Part shown: one piece after another, positions 7,899 through 15,991 of the stretch
Layout: each line of letters opens with the position of its first letter
Numbering within the stretch: position 1 is the first letter of the stretch
Assembly (NCBI GenBank): GCA_016935555.1
Contig: JAFGQR010000097.1
Span: 1-49,294 of the forward strand
Direction of reading: 5' to 3'
Length of the DNA stretch: 49,294 bases
DNA from: Verrucomicrobiota bacterium
GTDB lineage: Bacteria > Verrucomicrobiota > Verrucomicrobiia > Limisphaerales > JAFGQR01
Made by a program: the position numbers and the translations under genes
The notes under the pieces: generated by a model
Database searches by the model: none
The model's input: only the letters and a program-made list of their open reading frames with translations
Told to the model about the DNA's origin: nothing

Positions 7899-9212
7899 AT
7901 GAAACAAAACAAACAGCTGCGCACCCTGTTCACCCTGGCGCTGGCATTCTGGGGCGTCGAGCTGATCGGGCGGTCCGACGTGCTTCTTGGCACAAGTGGC
8001 GAACGCTTTGTCGGCAAGGTGGTGGAAGAGACCGCGGACGTTGTGGTGTTCGATTCGGAACTCGCCGGGCGGCTGACGATTCCACGCTCACGGATTTTGG
8101 AGATCCAACGCACTGTTCCTGCCGCACCTTCTCAACCATCGGGAGTCGCAAACCAACCCCCCAATCTCCCTTTAGCCGCCACCAACGCGGTCGCCTCGAG
8201 CGGCCTGGATTGGCGGCCGCCTGGAGTTGGCCTCGGCAGCGCCGACTGGATCCAACTCAAGTCGGGGGAGTGGTTGAAGGGCTGCCTCCGGTATATTCAG
8301 CAACGGCAGGTCGAATTTGACAGCGACGAGATCAACGACCTTTCGCTGGACCTGAAGGACATCCGACAAGTTTACCCCGCCAAGCCAATGTTTACAAAAT
8401 TTATCAACCGCGACCAGATCTACGGTCAGGTTGTGGTCAGCAACGATGTCGTGGAGGTTGTTGGGCCCGAGCAGCTCCGTCTGCCGCGCGAGCAACTCAC
8501 CGGCATCACGCCGGGAGGAAAGCGAGAACTCGACTTCTGGTCGGGCGACCTCAGCATCGGGCTGAGTCTGCAATCGGGCAATACCAAGCAGATCACCCTG
8601 AGTACCAGCGCCGAGCTGGCCCGCCGAACGCCATCAACCCTCGGCCAACTGAACTACCTGGGCAACTACGGCCAGGTCGACGGGGTCCAAAACGCAAATA
8701 ACCAGCGCATTACCGGCAGCTTCGACACCTTTCTCAATCGCCACTGGTTCCTTCGTCCGGCCTACTTGGAGTATTACCAGGACGAATTGGCTAATATCGC
8801 TCACCAGGGAACGGTCGCGGTCGGGGCGGGCTATTACATCTTTGACCGCGACGCACTCGAGTGGAAGGTGTTCGGCGGTCCCGGCTTCCAGTACACCAAG
8901 TACAAGACCGTGGAACCCGGCGCGTCCGACACCGCTTCAACTCCGGCGGGAGTGCTGCAAAGCTACTTTAAAATCGACATCACCCGCCGGCTCAAATTCA
9001 TCGAGTCAATTGGCATCACCCTGACGCGCGAGCAAGCGGGATTATATTCTCATCACGCCGTGTCCACGCTGGAGTTCGAAATCAAGCGGCATCTCGACCT
9101 GGACATTTCCTTTGTCTGGGACTATCTGCAGAATCCGCAGACCGAAGAGGACGGCGTCCTGCCCCGGCGCAGCGATTTCCGCCTCAACGTTGGCGTCGGC
9201 GTGAAGTTCTAG
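7899..9212 (+). CDS. DUF481 outer-membrane beta-barrel protein
   Basis: 437 residues with a signal peptide (to about residue 26). The N-terminal 150 residues contain two small beta repeats of the type DVLLGTSGERFVGKVVEETA...GRLTIPRSRI and DWIQLKSGEWLKGCLRYIQQ. The C-terminal 240 residues are a DUF481 (YdiY-like) barrel: FWSGDLSIGLSLQSGNTKQI, LNYLGNYGQVDG, NRHWFLRPAYLEYYQDEL, VAVGAGYYIFDRD, LEFEIKRHLDLDISFVWDYL, and a final strand NVGVGVKF with the C-terminal Phe typical of outer-membrane proteins. It lies 79 bp after the lipoprotein on the same strand and closes the plus-strand block. Role unknown; members are induced by envelope or salt stress in some bacteria. Confidence 0.85.
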   Translation: MKQNKQLRTLFTLALAFWGVELIGRSDVLLGTSGERFVGKVVEETADVVVFDSELAGRLTIPRSRILEIQRTVPAAPSQPSGVANQPPNLPLAATNAVASSGLDWRPPGVGLGSADWIQLKSGEWLKGCLRYIQQRQVEFDSDEINDLSLDLKDIRQVYPAKPMFTKFINRDQIYGQVVVSNDVVEVVGPEQLRLPREQLTGITPGGKRELDFWSGDLSIGLSLQSGNTKQITLSTSAELARRTPSTLGQLNYLGNYGQVDGVQNANNQRITGSFDTFLNRHWFLRPAYLEYYQDELANIAHQGTVAVGAGYYIFDRDALEWKVFGGPGFQYTKYKTVEPGASDTASTPAGVLQSYFKIDITRRLKFIESIGITLTREQAGLYSHHAVSTLEFEIKRHLDLDISFVWDYLQNPQTEEDGVLPRRSDFRLNVGVGVKF

Positions 9213-9276
9213 CCTCAGGGTGGCAAGTTGATTCCAGGACTTGACCCGCGAAGCACTGCCCAAGAGCGGCATCGCG

Positions 9277-9993
9277 TCATGGCCCCGGCGCCGTCGCCAC
9301 AGGCACCGTCTCCTGGGAGGCGCGGAACACGAGCCGCGCATAGGCGTAGGCGATGGTTTCATCCAGCGTCACTCGCACGCCCTCGCTGGAACGCCACCAG
9401 CGCCGGGGCTGATAATGACGCGGCTCGATGGCGGTGACGCCCACCCGCACGGCGGGTCCGAGCGCCCTCTGGAACAGGAGCCGTGTGCGGCGGGCATGGG
9501 GGCCGAGCGACAGCACATGACAGCGCGTGGGGGGGACTTGGTGCCGGTCGAACCAGCGCTTCAGCGTCACCGCGCTCGCATAGGTCCGGTCCGCGCGCAC
9601 GCTTGGCGCCGGCACGGCTTGGACCGCCGCGGGCTCGAGGCCGAGGCGAAGAAGGGTGGCGGCGCCGAGGTCGGCGTACGTTTTGTAATGGAGCAGGTGG
9701 CTGCCCTGTTCCAGGGGCGTGCCGGTCACATAGAGCCTGGCGTAGCCATGCCGTTCGAACTCGCGCACGGCTTCTTCGAGAGCGTAGTCGGGAAGCCACC
9801 CTTCCACCACAAGCACGCCACCGTGCGCCTGCCGGGTCACCGCCAGAAAGGGATGCAGGTTGGCGGCAACGGCGACGACGAGCGCGATGCCGAGCACGCC
9901 GGCCAGCCCCCACCCCCGCCAGGTTGGCAGCCAGCACGTCCGGCGGCGCACAAGCGCGCGGCCGAACCTGGACAGGCTGGGTCGGACGTCCAT
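9277..9993 (-). CDS. DUF218/YdcF-like membrane-anchored protein
   Basis: 238 residues from the ATG at 9993; the frame extends upstream but without signal-like sequence. The Arg-rich N-terminus is followed by one transmembrane helix (WGLAGVLGIALVVAVAANLH, residues about 33-52) and a periplasmic DUF218-like domain: GGVLVVEGWLPDYALEEAVR, YARLYVTGTPLEQGSHLL, TYASAVTLKRWFDRH, HVLSLGPHARRTRLLFQRAL. The family (ElyC/SanA/YdcF) has a Rossmann-like fold linked to envelope integrity and possibly to peptidoglycan lipid carriers; the biochemical role is not established. It converges on the DUF481 gene with a 64 bp gap and shares the strand of the fusion oxidoreductase upstream. Confidence 0.75.
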   Translation of the reverse strand: MDVRPSLSRFGRALVRRRTCWLPTWRGWGLAGVLGIALVVAVAANLHPFLAVTRQAHGGVLVVEGWLPDYALEEAVREFERHGYARLYVTGTPLEQGSHLLHYKTYADLGAATLLRLGLEPAAVQAVPAPSVRADRTYASAVTLKRWFDRHQVPPTRCHVLSLGPHARRTRLLFQRALGPAVRVGVTAIEPRHYQPRRWWRSSEGVRVTLDETIAYAYARLVFRASQETVPVATAPGP

Positions 9994-10125
9994 CGAACGC
10001 ACTCTTAAGGGCCGCCGCCCGGCAATGTCAAGCGTGCGCTGCCGGCTCGTCGGGCGCGGTGAACACGCGGCTGTTGAAAAGCACGTGGTGCTGCAAAACA
10101 AGGCGCATGCCGGCCCGGATGGCTT

Positions 10126-12819
10126 TTACGCCGCGCCGTCGCCTCCTCCGGAAGGATTCCGCGCCGCCCCCCCAGCGTCCGCACCCGGGCGCGACTGGCG
10201 CAGGAAAGCGTCGACGTGTTCCGCGGCGCGTGTGCCTTCGGCGACGGCGCGCACGACGGTGGTGCCGCCGTTGATGGCGTCCCCGGCGGCGAACACGCCC
10301 GGGCGCGAGGTTTCGAGGCGGCCGGGGTGGACCCGGATCAAGCCCTCCTCGGTGAGCTGCACGCCGGTCAAGGCGGCTTTGAGGGTTTCGTCCAACTGCT
10401 GGCCCAGGGCTTCGATGACGAGGTCGGCCGGCAGCACGTGTTCCGTGCCGGCGATGGGCAGCGGCCGGCGCCGGCCCCCGGCGTCGGGATCGCCCAGCCG
10501 GGTGCGGATCACTTTCAATCCGGTGAGTTTTCCGTGGTCATCGACGACGTAATCCTGCGGGGCGGTGAGCATGAGAAAGCAAACGCCTCCGGCCAGGGCC
10601 TGCTCGCGTTCCTCCGGCCACGCGGGCATTTCCGCAAAGGAACGGCGGTAGACGATGGCGACGTCCGACACGCCGGCGCGGCGGGCGGTCAGGGCGGCGT
10701 CGATGGCGGTATTGCCGCCGCCAAGCACCAGCACCGTCGACCCGCGGGGGAGTGTGTTCTGGAGTTTCATGGCCGCGAGGAACTCGAGCGCGCCGATTGC
10801 GCCCTGGCGGGGGCGGGTGGGGCAGGGCAGGGGAACCGATCGGCCCAAGCCGGGCGCCAGCACCGCGGCGTCGAAGCCGGCGGCCATGACGTCGTCCAGG
10901 GTGAACCCGGGGGTGAGGGTGGCGTGCCGGTGCTGGATGAGGTCGCCGTGCGAGGCCAGCACATCGTGAATCTCGCGGCGCAGGATGTTCGGTGGCAGCC
11001 GGTCGTTGGGGATGACGTCCTGGGCGGCTCCCCCCGGTGCCGACGCGCGGTCGTGCAGGACGGCCACGTGCCCGAGCGAGGCGAGACGGATGGCGGCGGC
11101 GATGCCGGCAGGGCCGGCGCCGAGGATCGCGACGCGCTTGCCGGTGCGTGGGAGGGCCGGGCGCGGCTCGGCGGTCCATCCTTCCTCGACGGCTTTGCAG
11201 CTGACCCAGCGCTGCAATCGGCGGATGGGGACGGGGGCGGAATAGAATTGGTTGATGCAGCCGGCTTCGCACAGCACCTCGGCGGGGCACACGCAGCCGC
11301 AAATGGCCGCGAGCATGTTGGACTGCCGCAACACTTCGTAAGCCTGACGAAAACGCCCCTGCGCCATGTGTCCCAGGAACCTGGGGATGTCGATCCGCGC
11401 CGGGCAGTGCTCGACACATGGAGCGTCGCTGCATTGGCGGCACGTGGCCGCAAGCGCCATGATCGTGTCCACCGCGTCGGCCCGGCCCTGCTTGTAAATG
11501 GGCCCATACACCGCCCCGTCCCGCGGCACACAGCCCGCCCGCCCCCCGTCCCGCATGATCTGGGTGCAGGCCGAACAGGTCACGCACACCTTGTGCGGGG
11601 CGAACCGCCCCGTGGTCTGAAGGTCCCGCACGCAATCCGGGTAGGCAAAAGCCATCCGTCCCAACCCGATCAGCGACACCCGCTGTTGGCGAAGGGCGGC
11701 GGCGGCCACGTTCGGCAGAAACTGGCGCAGCCAGGAATAGCCGCCCCCAATCACCGCAAGTCCCGGATGCGCCGTCTGGATCTCGCGCACGATCCGGACA
11801 AAACGCGCGACGCCCAGCAGCGGCGGCTCGCCCGGCAGGGGTGCGCCCGTGGTGGGCACATCAAACGGGCGGTTCACATGCGGATTGTAGTAGGGATTGC
11901 CGATGGTGATATTGACCAGCGGCGCGCCTTGCTCGGCCAGGAAGCGCACCAGCGCCAGGGGCTCGCTCAGGTCCGGCTGGGCGGGATTGCGCCGGTGGAC
12001 GCCGAACCCGTACGGATACGCCATGGCGTCGTAGACATTGAGACGCGCGGTGACGAGCAGCCCGGGCACCGCGTCGCGGATCTTGCCCACGACGTTCCGG
12101 AAGAATCGGGACCGGTTTTCGAACGCGGGGCCGCCGTAGCGGCTGGGATCGCGGGTGAACGAGGCGTGAAGCTCCGAAATCAGGTAGCGGTGGCAGGCCT
12201 TGACGTCCACGCCGTCGAATCCCGCGCGGTGAGCGCACCGGGCCGCCTCGACATAGGCGTCCTCGAGCCGCTCAAGATCGTCGTCAGTGATGAGCGGGTA
12301 ATCAGCCGGCAGCTTTTGGGGCGGGTCCAGATAAGGCGAATGATGCGCAATGATCGGTGTCGGCACCCGCCCCGGCCGGCTGTAGCGGCCCGAGTGGGTC
12401 AGTTGGAGGATCGTGACCGGCCGGTGTTCCCGACCCTCCGGCTGCGCCGCCGCCTCATGGGCGGCGCGCACCAGGGCGGCGAACGCCGGAACCGTCCGTT
12501 CATGGAGCCACAACTGCCGCGGATTGGCGCGGCCTTCCGGCACGACGGCGGTGGCTTCGAACCACAACAGCGCGGCTCCGCCGGCGGCAAACCGCCGGTA
12601 GCGGCGGAAAGTCAGTTCGTCGGGCGCGCCCTCCGGCGTGCCATCGCATCCCTCCATGGGCAGGACGATCATCCGGTTGGTCAGCGTGAAGGGGCCGACC
12701 TGAAGGGGTTCCAGTAGCGGGCGGATGTCTTCGGTCAGCGGCAGATCCAGTGCCAGCGCCTCGATGCGCCGCCGGAGATCCTCCAGCGACTGAAAATTGA
12801 ATGTCTCGTGTGCGGCCAT
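10126..12819 (-). CDS. Fusion flavoenzyme: Old Yellow Enzyme TIM barrel plus GltD-like FeS/FAD/NAD(P)H module
   Basis: 897 residues. Residues about 30-400 form an NADH:flavin oxidoreductase/OYE barrel (PLQVGPFTLTNRMIVLPMEG, ILQLTHSGRYSRPG, GFDGVDVKACHRYLISE, RDPSRYGG, GLGRMAFAYPD). A Cys set follows at 412, 415, 418 and 430, placed as the 4Fe-4S site of 2,4-dienoyl-CoA reductase-type OYEs. A second Cys-rich segment (460, 463, 468, 472, then 507, 509, 511, 517, 521) matches the N-terminal FeS domain of glutamate synthase small subunit and dihydropyrimidine dehydrogenase. KRVAILGAGPAGIAAAIRLA (561-580) is the FAD-binding Rossmann motif; VLVLGGGNTAIDAA is the NAD(P)H motif; VFAAGDAINGGTTVVRAVAE closes the GltD module. 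Electrons presumably pass from NAD(P)H through FAD and FeS centres to FMN. Substrate unknown. Confidence 0.88.
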   Translation of the reverse strand: MAAHETFNFQSLEDLRRRIEALALDLPLTEDIRPLLEPLQVGPFTLTNRMIVLPMEGCDGTPEGAPDELTFRRYRRFAAGGAALLWFEATAVVPEGRANPRQLWLHERTVPAFAALVRAAHEAAAQPEGREHRPVTILQLTHSGRYSRPGRVPTPIIAHHSPYLDPPQKLPADYPLITDDDLERLEDAYVEAARCAHRAGFDGVDVKACHRYLISELHASFTRDPSRYGGPAFENRSRFFRNVVGKIRDAVPGLLVTARLNVYDAMAYPYGFGVHRRNPAQPDLSEPLALVRFLAEQGAPLVNITIGNPYYNPHVNRPFDVPTTGAPLPGEPPLLGVARFVRIVREIQTAHPGLAVIGGGYSWLRQFLPNVAAAALRQQRVSLIGLGRMAFAYPDCVRDLQTTGRFAPHKVCVTCSACTQIMRDGGRAGCVPRDGAVYGPIYKQGRADAVDTIMALAATCRQCSDAPCVEHCPARIDIPRFLGHMAQGRFRQAYEVLRQSNMLAAICGCVCPAEVLCEAGCINQFYSAPVPIRRLQRWVSCKAVEEGWTAEPRPALPRTGKRVAILGAGPAGIAAAIRLASLGHVAVLHDRASAPGGAAQDVIPNDRLPPNILRREIHDVLASHGDLIQHRHATLTPGFTLDDVMAAGFDAAVLAPGLGRSVPLPCPTRPRQGAIGALEFLAAMKLQNTLPRGSTVLVLGGGNTAIDAALTARRAGVSDVAIVYRRSFAEMPAWPEEREQALAGGVCFLMLTAPQDYVVDDHGKLTGLKVIRTRLGDPDAGGRRRPLPIAGTEHVLPADLVIEALGQQLDETLKAALTGVQLTEEGLIRVHPGRLETSRPGVFAAGDAINGGTTVVRAVAEGTRAAEHVDAFLRQSRPGADAGGAARNPSGGGDGAA

Positions 12820-13099
12820 ATCATCCCGGTTCCCGTCACCCGCCGAACAGCCGCCGTCGCGCGCTACATGGTTGCCTGTTGGCTGAAGGAGTTGCGCCGG
12901 TGCTCCAGGTTAGAAAGACTTCCGGAACCGCCGCAAGCCGAATTGAGGACCTTGCTGCATTATCTATTGTCCAGACCTGACCCCGGAGGGAAGACCGGGG
13001 CTTTGCCACGTTCCTCGTCAAGAGCATACCCGCGCCGGCAATCCATAGCTGCGCGGTACCCATCAAGTCTCTCGTGCCCATATCCCATGTCGTCCCTTT

Positions 13100-13134
13100 C
13101 GATTCCGATGCCGATACCGATACCGACCCCGATT
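13100..13134. repeat. Hexamer tandem repeat, CCGATA/CCGATG/CCGATT
   Basis: About six imperfect head-to-tail hexamers in the gap between two minus-strand genes. This resembles the TCGTAA/TCCTAA hexamers at the right edge of the window in unit length and degeneracy. Confidence 0.75.
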
Positions 13135-13155
13135 CAGAGCCAAGCATTCTGCGGC

Positions 13156-13202
13156 GTGTTCGAGGATGGGTTCGAGGTTCGGCGTTGGGCGTTCGAGGTT
13201 CG
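13156..13202. repeat. GTTCGAGG/GGCGTTGGGCGTTCGAGG repeat tract
   Basis: GTTCGAGG occurs three times (the middle copy as GGTTCGAGGTTCGG), with GGCGTTGGGCGTTCGAGGTT. The same vocabulary recurs in the inverted repeat at 17802-17912, so this is a dispersed repeat family. Confidence 0.6.
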
Positions 13203-13263
13203 TCCCGGTTTCTGAACCGAGAACGCTCCGCCGCCGGGGCGGGGATGGGTGCTCGCTGGAGGC

Positions 13264-14109
13264 TCAGCGGTTCTGGCGGGTTTTGGGGTCGCCCGCCGTA
13301 ACGCTGCCATCGCCGTATCCTTGATGTCCGTGGAACGGGCAACGGAAGATCGCGGTGCGTCGGACGTCGGCTTCCTTGGTGGCGGGGTGGAGGTATTCGT
13401 AGCTGACGTTGGCGGGCGTGAATGTTGACCAGTCGGTGGCCCGGGTGCGAGTCGTGTCGTTGGGGCAGACCAGGATTTTGGGCGAGGCCAGCGCATTGGA
13501 CATGCTCAGGAAGTCGGGGGGCAACACGCCGTTGTGGTCGGTGGCGTAGATCAAAGCGGCCAGCCCGATTCGTCTGATGTTGTTGAGGCAAGTGGTGGAT
13601 TGTGCCTTCGCCTTGGCAGCGTCCAGGGAGGGCATCAGAACGGCCAGCATCAACGCGGTCGCCACGACGCTGCAATACCCCATGACCAGCCCCGCGATGG
13701 CAAACCCGGCGCCGCCGTATTCGCCAGGCGATCGGCGGGTCCGGCGGTGGGCGATGTGTCCGACGATGATGGCCGGGATTCCCAAAATGAAGCCGCCGCA
13801 CAGCAGGGAGAGAATTCCCAACACCAGGCTCGCCACGGCAAGACCCACCCGAGGCACCGCGACGGCGCCTGCGTCCGGAACTGTCACGGACGACGCCGGC
13901 GCGGGCGCCGGGAGCGTCTCGGACGAGGCGGGGGTGGTGCCGAGGAGATCGCTGAATTCGGACAATTCACCCGCCGTCCGCCACTCGGCGGCGCCTTCGG
14001 GTTTGATGCGGGTTTGTGCGTTGACGCGGCCTTCGGCGATCCACTGGCGGACGAGGGTGGCGCTGGCCGGGCCGTATTCGTGTTGGTCTGCTGCGAGAAT
14101 GGTGTACAT
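13264..14109 (-). CDS. GYF_2 + DUF4190 + pseudopilin-like membrane protein
   Basis: 281 residues from ATG 14109; the upstream in-frame extension is Ser/Pro-rich and non-coding in character. Residues 1-50 (MYTILAADQHEYGPASATLV, then the Trp of EWRTAGEL) are a GYF_2 domain, thought to bind proline-rich peptides. A Thr/Ala/Pro linker follows. About 88-160 is a DUF4190 membrane segment with two or three helices (VGLAVASLVLGILSLLCGGF, GFAIAGLVMGYCSVVATAL). The remainder resembles the globular part of type II secretion/pilin-like DUF1559 proteins (AQSTTCLNNIRRIGLAALIY, LVCPNDTTR, YLHPATKEADV, GHQGYGDGSV, the last like the H-x-DG end). Such fusions are typical of Planctomycetes-Verrucomicrobia. Cellular role unknown. 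Confidence 0.75.
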   Translation of the reverse strand: MYTILAADQHEYGPASATLVRQWIAEGRVNAQTRIKPEGAAEWRTAGELSEFSDLLGTTPASSETLPAPAPASSVTVPDAGAVAVPRVGLAVASLVLGILSLLCGGFILGIPAIIVGHIAHRRTRRSPGEYGGAGFAIAGLVMGYCSVVATALMLAVLMPSLDAAKAKAQSTTCLNNIRRIGLAALIYATDHNGVLPPDFLSMSNALASPKILVCPNDTTRTRATDWSTFTPANVSYEYLHPATKEADVRRTAIFRCPFHGHQGYGDGSVTAGDPKTRQNR

Positions 14110-14188
14110 GCGGAAAATGGGGTCGCCGGATGTGACGTCTGGGGCTGATGCGACCACGAGTTTGGGTTGGAGGCAACGGAAAAATGGG

Positions 14189-14413
14189 TTATCCGAAGAC
14201 CAGGTAGACGAGCACCTGGACCACGCAGATGGCCACGGCCCAGAACCGCACATTGCGCCACCAGGGCGGGGTGGCGCCGCGGTCGTGGTCCAGGAGGCGG
14301 CGGGGCAGGAGGAGGATGGCGAGGGCGGTGAGCAGGAACACGCCGGCAAACGCAGCCGGTCCCAAGGACGCCAGCAATCCCTGCGCGGGGAGAGTAGGCC
14401 AGGGTGGGCTCAT
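14189..14413 (-). CDS. Small membrane protein coupled to the SSS symporter
   Basis: 74 residues from ATG 14413, which overlaps the symporter stop in an ATGA. It has two hydrophobic helices (LLASLGPAAFAGVFLLTALA and FWAVAICVVQVLVYLVFG) separated by a basic loop with Trp pairs. The tight overlap and the membrane character suggest an accessory subunit of the transporter or a membrane protein co-translated with it; no known family is recognised. Confidence 0.65.
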   Translation of the reverse strand: MSPPWPTLPAQGLLASLGPAAFAGVFLLTALAILLLPRRLLDHDRGATPPWWRNVRFWAVAICVVQVLVYLVFG

Positions 14414-15948
14414 GGCGGGGGGGGGCCGGTCAGCGGCAGCCAGCACACCAGGCCGCGCAGCCGTTCATCGGGGTGAGGCCGGGTCACGGCGCTGACCAGC
14501 AGGACGACGACCAGGGCGGTGACAAACGACCACCACGCGCTCCACAGGAAGGGCACGCCGCCGGGCACGCCGAACCATGCCTCGGCGGCATTGAGCAGGA
14601 CGGCCGTGGCCACGCCGGCCAGCATCCCGACCATCCCGCCCCACGGCGTGGCGCGCCGGGTCAGCATGCCGAGCAACAGCAGAGCCAGGAGGGGGCCCTG
14701 GAAGAAGGTGAGGAAGGTCTGGAACGCCTCGAACACGGAGCCGAACCGCGTCTTGATGGGATAACTCAGCACGCCGCCGCCGACGAGCAAGGCGCCGACC
14801 AGCCAGCGTCCGACCCGGAGGCATTCCCGGTCGGTGGCGTGCGGGCGGAGGAAGGGGCGGTAGACATCGGTCACGAGGAGGGTACTGGCCGAGTTGACGT
14901 AGGATTCGAGGTTGGAGAGGACGCCGGCCAGGAACGCGCCGATGACGATGCCCAGGACGCCCGTGGGCAGCAAGTGGGCGACGACCAGCGGCAGCACGCG
15001 GTTGCCGTCCCAATGCTCGCCCGGCTGGCCGAGCTGGTCATGGAAAAGGGCCAGGGCGATGAGGCCGGGCAGCACGAGGAGCAGGGGGAACACCAGCTTG
15101 ATGGCGGCGCAACACACATAGGAGGCCCGCGCCGCGCTTTGGGAGCGCGTGCCGAGGCTGCGCTGGACGATCGCCTGGTTGCCGATCCAATACGCGGGTC
15201 CCAGGACGAAACCCAGGCCCAGGAGAACCGCCGGCCAGGGGTAGACGGCGTGGTCTGCCGGCGGCAGCAGGTCGAAATGGTGCCGGGTCCAGTCCAGGCT
15301 CTCGATGCTGGCGCGCAGCCCGGCGACGCCTCCCGTGGCGCGCAGTCCCATGATGCAGATGAGAGCGGCGCCGAGGGTGAGGACGATGCAGGAGAGGACT
15401 TCGGTGAAGACGACGGCTTTGAGGCCGCCGAGGGTGGTGTAGACGCCGACGACGAGGACACAGATGCCGACGGAGAACCAGAAGGACCAGCCGAGGAGCA
15501 CCTCGAACATGGCGGCGGCGCTGACGAAGATGGTGCCGAGGGTGGCGGCCATGAAGGCGACCCAGATGGCGGCGAAGAAGGTGCGCACGCTCTGGTTATA
15601 GCGGCGGCCGAGGTATTCCGGGACGGTGGTGACGCCCGCCAGCCAGAAGAAGGGCATGAACAGAAAGGCTGCGAGCAACACCGGGAAGATGCACCCGATG
15701 AAGTCGTAGTTCATCATGACGATGCCGTGGCGGTAGGCATCGCCCGCAATGCCCACCATGTCCTTCGCGCCAATGTCGCTGACAACCAGCGACATCCCGG
15801 CCGCCCACCACGGCAGCGATTTGCCGGCAAGGAAGAAGTCGCGGCTTGACCGGATCCCGCGGCTCAGGTAGAGGCCCAGGAGGACCATCGCCACGAGGTA
15901 GCTTGCCACGATGGCGATGTCGACGGGATGGAGGCGGAGGGAACTCAT
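14410..15948 (-). CDS. Sodium:solute symporter (SSS/SLC5 family)
   Basis: 512 residues with about 13-14 hydrophobic helices. Family features are the N-terminal IAIVASYLVAMVLLGLYLSR, the conserved SRDFFLAGKSLPWWAAGMSL after helix 1, the TVPEYLGRRY motif, GVYTTLGGLKAVVFTEVLS, and SYVNSASTLLVTDVYRPFL around the sodium site (Ser/Thr pair). SSS proteins import sugars, polyols or carboxylates with sodium. It lies downstream (43 bp) of the fucose-isomerase-like gene on the same strand, which suggests import of a deoxysugar or related monosaccharide (inference). The stop overlaps the start of the small membrane protein at 14413. Confidence 0.92.
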   Translation of the reverse strand: MSSLRLHPVDIAIVASYLVAMVLLGLYLSRGIRSSRDFFLAGKSLPWWAAGMSLVVSDIGAKDMVGIAGDAYRHGIVMMNYDFIGCIFPVLLAAFLFMPFFWLAGVTTVPEYLGRRYNQSVRTFFAAIWVAFMAATLGTIFVSAAAMFEVLLGWSFWFSVGICVLVVGVYTTLGGLKAVVFTEVLSCIVLTLGAALICIMGLRATGGVAGLRASIESLDWTRHHFDLLPPADHAVYPWPAVLLGLGFVLGPAYWIGNQAIVQRSLGTRSQSAARASYVCCAAIKLVFPLLLVLPGLIALALFHDQLGQPGEHWDGNRVLPLVVAHLLPTGVLGIVIGAFLAGVLSNLESYVNSASTLLVTDVYRPFLRPHATDRECLRVGRWLVGALLVGGGVLSYPIKTRFGSVFEAFQTFLTFFQGPLLALLLLGMLTRRATPWGGMVGMLAGVATAVLLNAAEAWFGVPGGVPFLWSAWWSFVTALVVVLLVSAVTRPHPDERLRGLVCWLPLTGPPPP

Positions 15949-15991
15949 GGCGCCTGGGGCCGCCCAGCGAACCCGTCAGCCAGGTACCCGG

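Larger units (their letters stand above)
12820..13263. other. 444 bp gene-poor gap with repeats
   Basis: No convincing gene is seen on either strand. Frames that read through it are Ser/Arg/Pro-rich and have no start or domain. It holds the two repeat tracts listed separately (13100-13134, 13156-13202) and a short hairpin-forming stretch around 12978-12999 (CCCCGG...CCGGGG). Confidence 0.6.

Noticed and set aside
10216..12717. 833-codon open frame on the plus strand
   Set aside because: It is antisense to the fusion oxidoreductase, rich in Gly/His/Arg/Gln without any domain, and explained by high GC at third codon positions.
12836..13801. 321-codon minus-strand frame across the repeat-rich gap
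   Set aside because: Runs through simple repeats and overlaps the end of the GYF_2 gene in another frame; Arg/Pro/Ser-rich with no domain.
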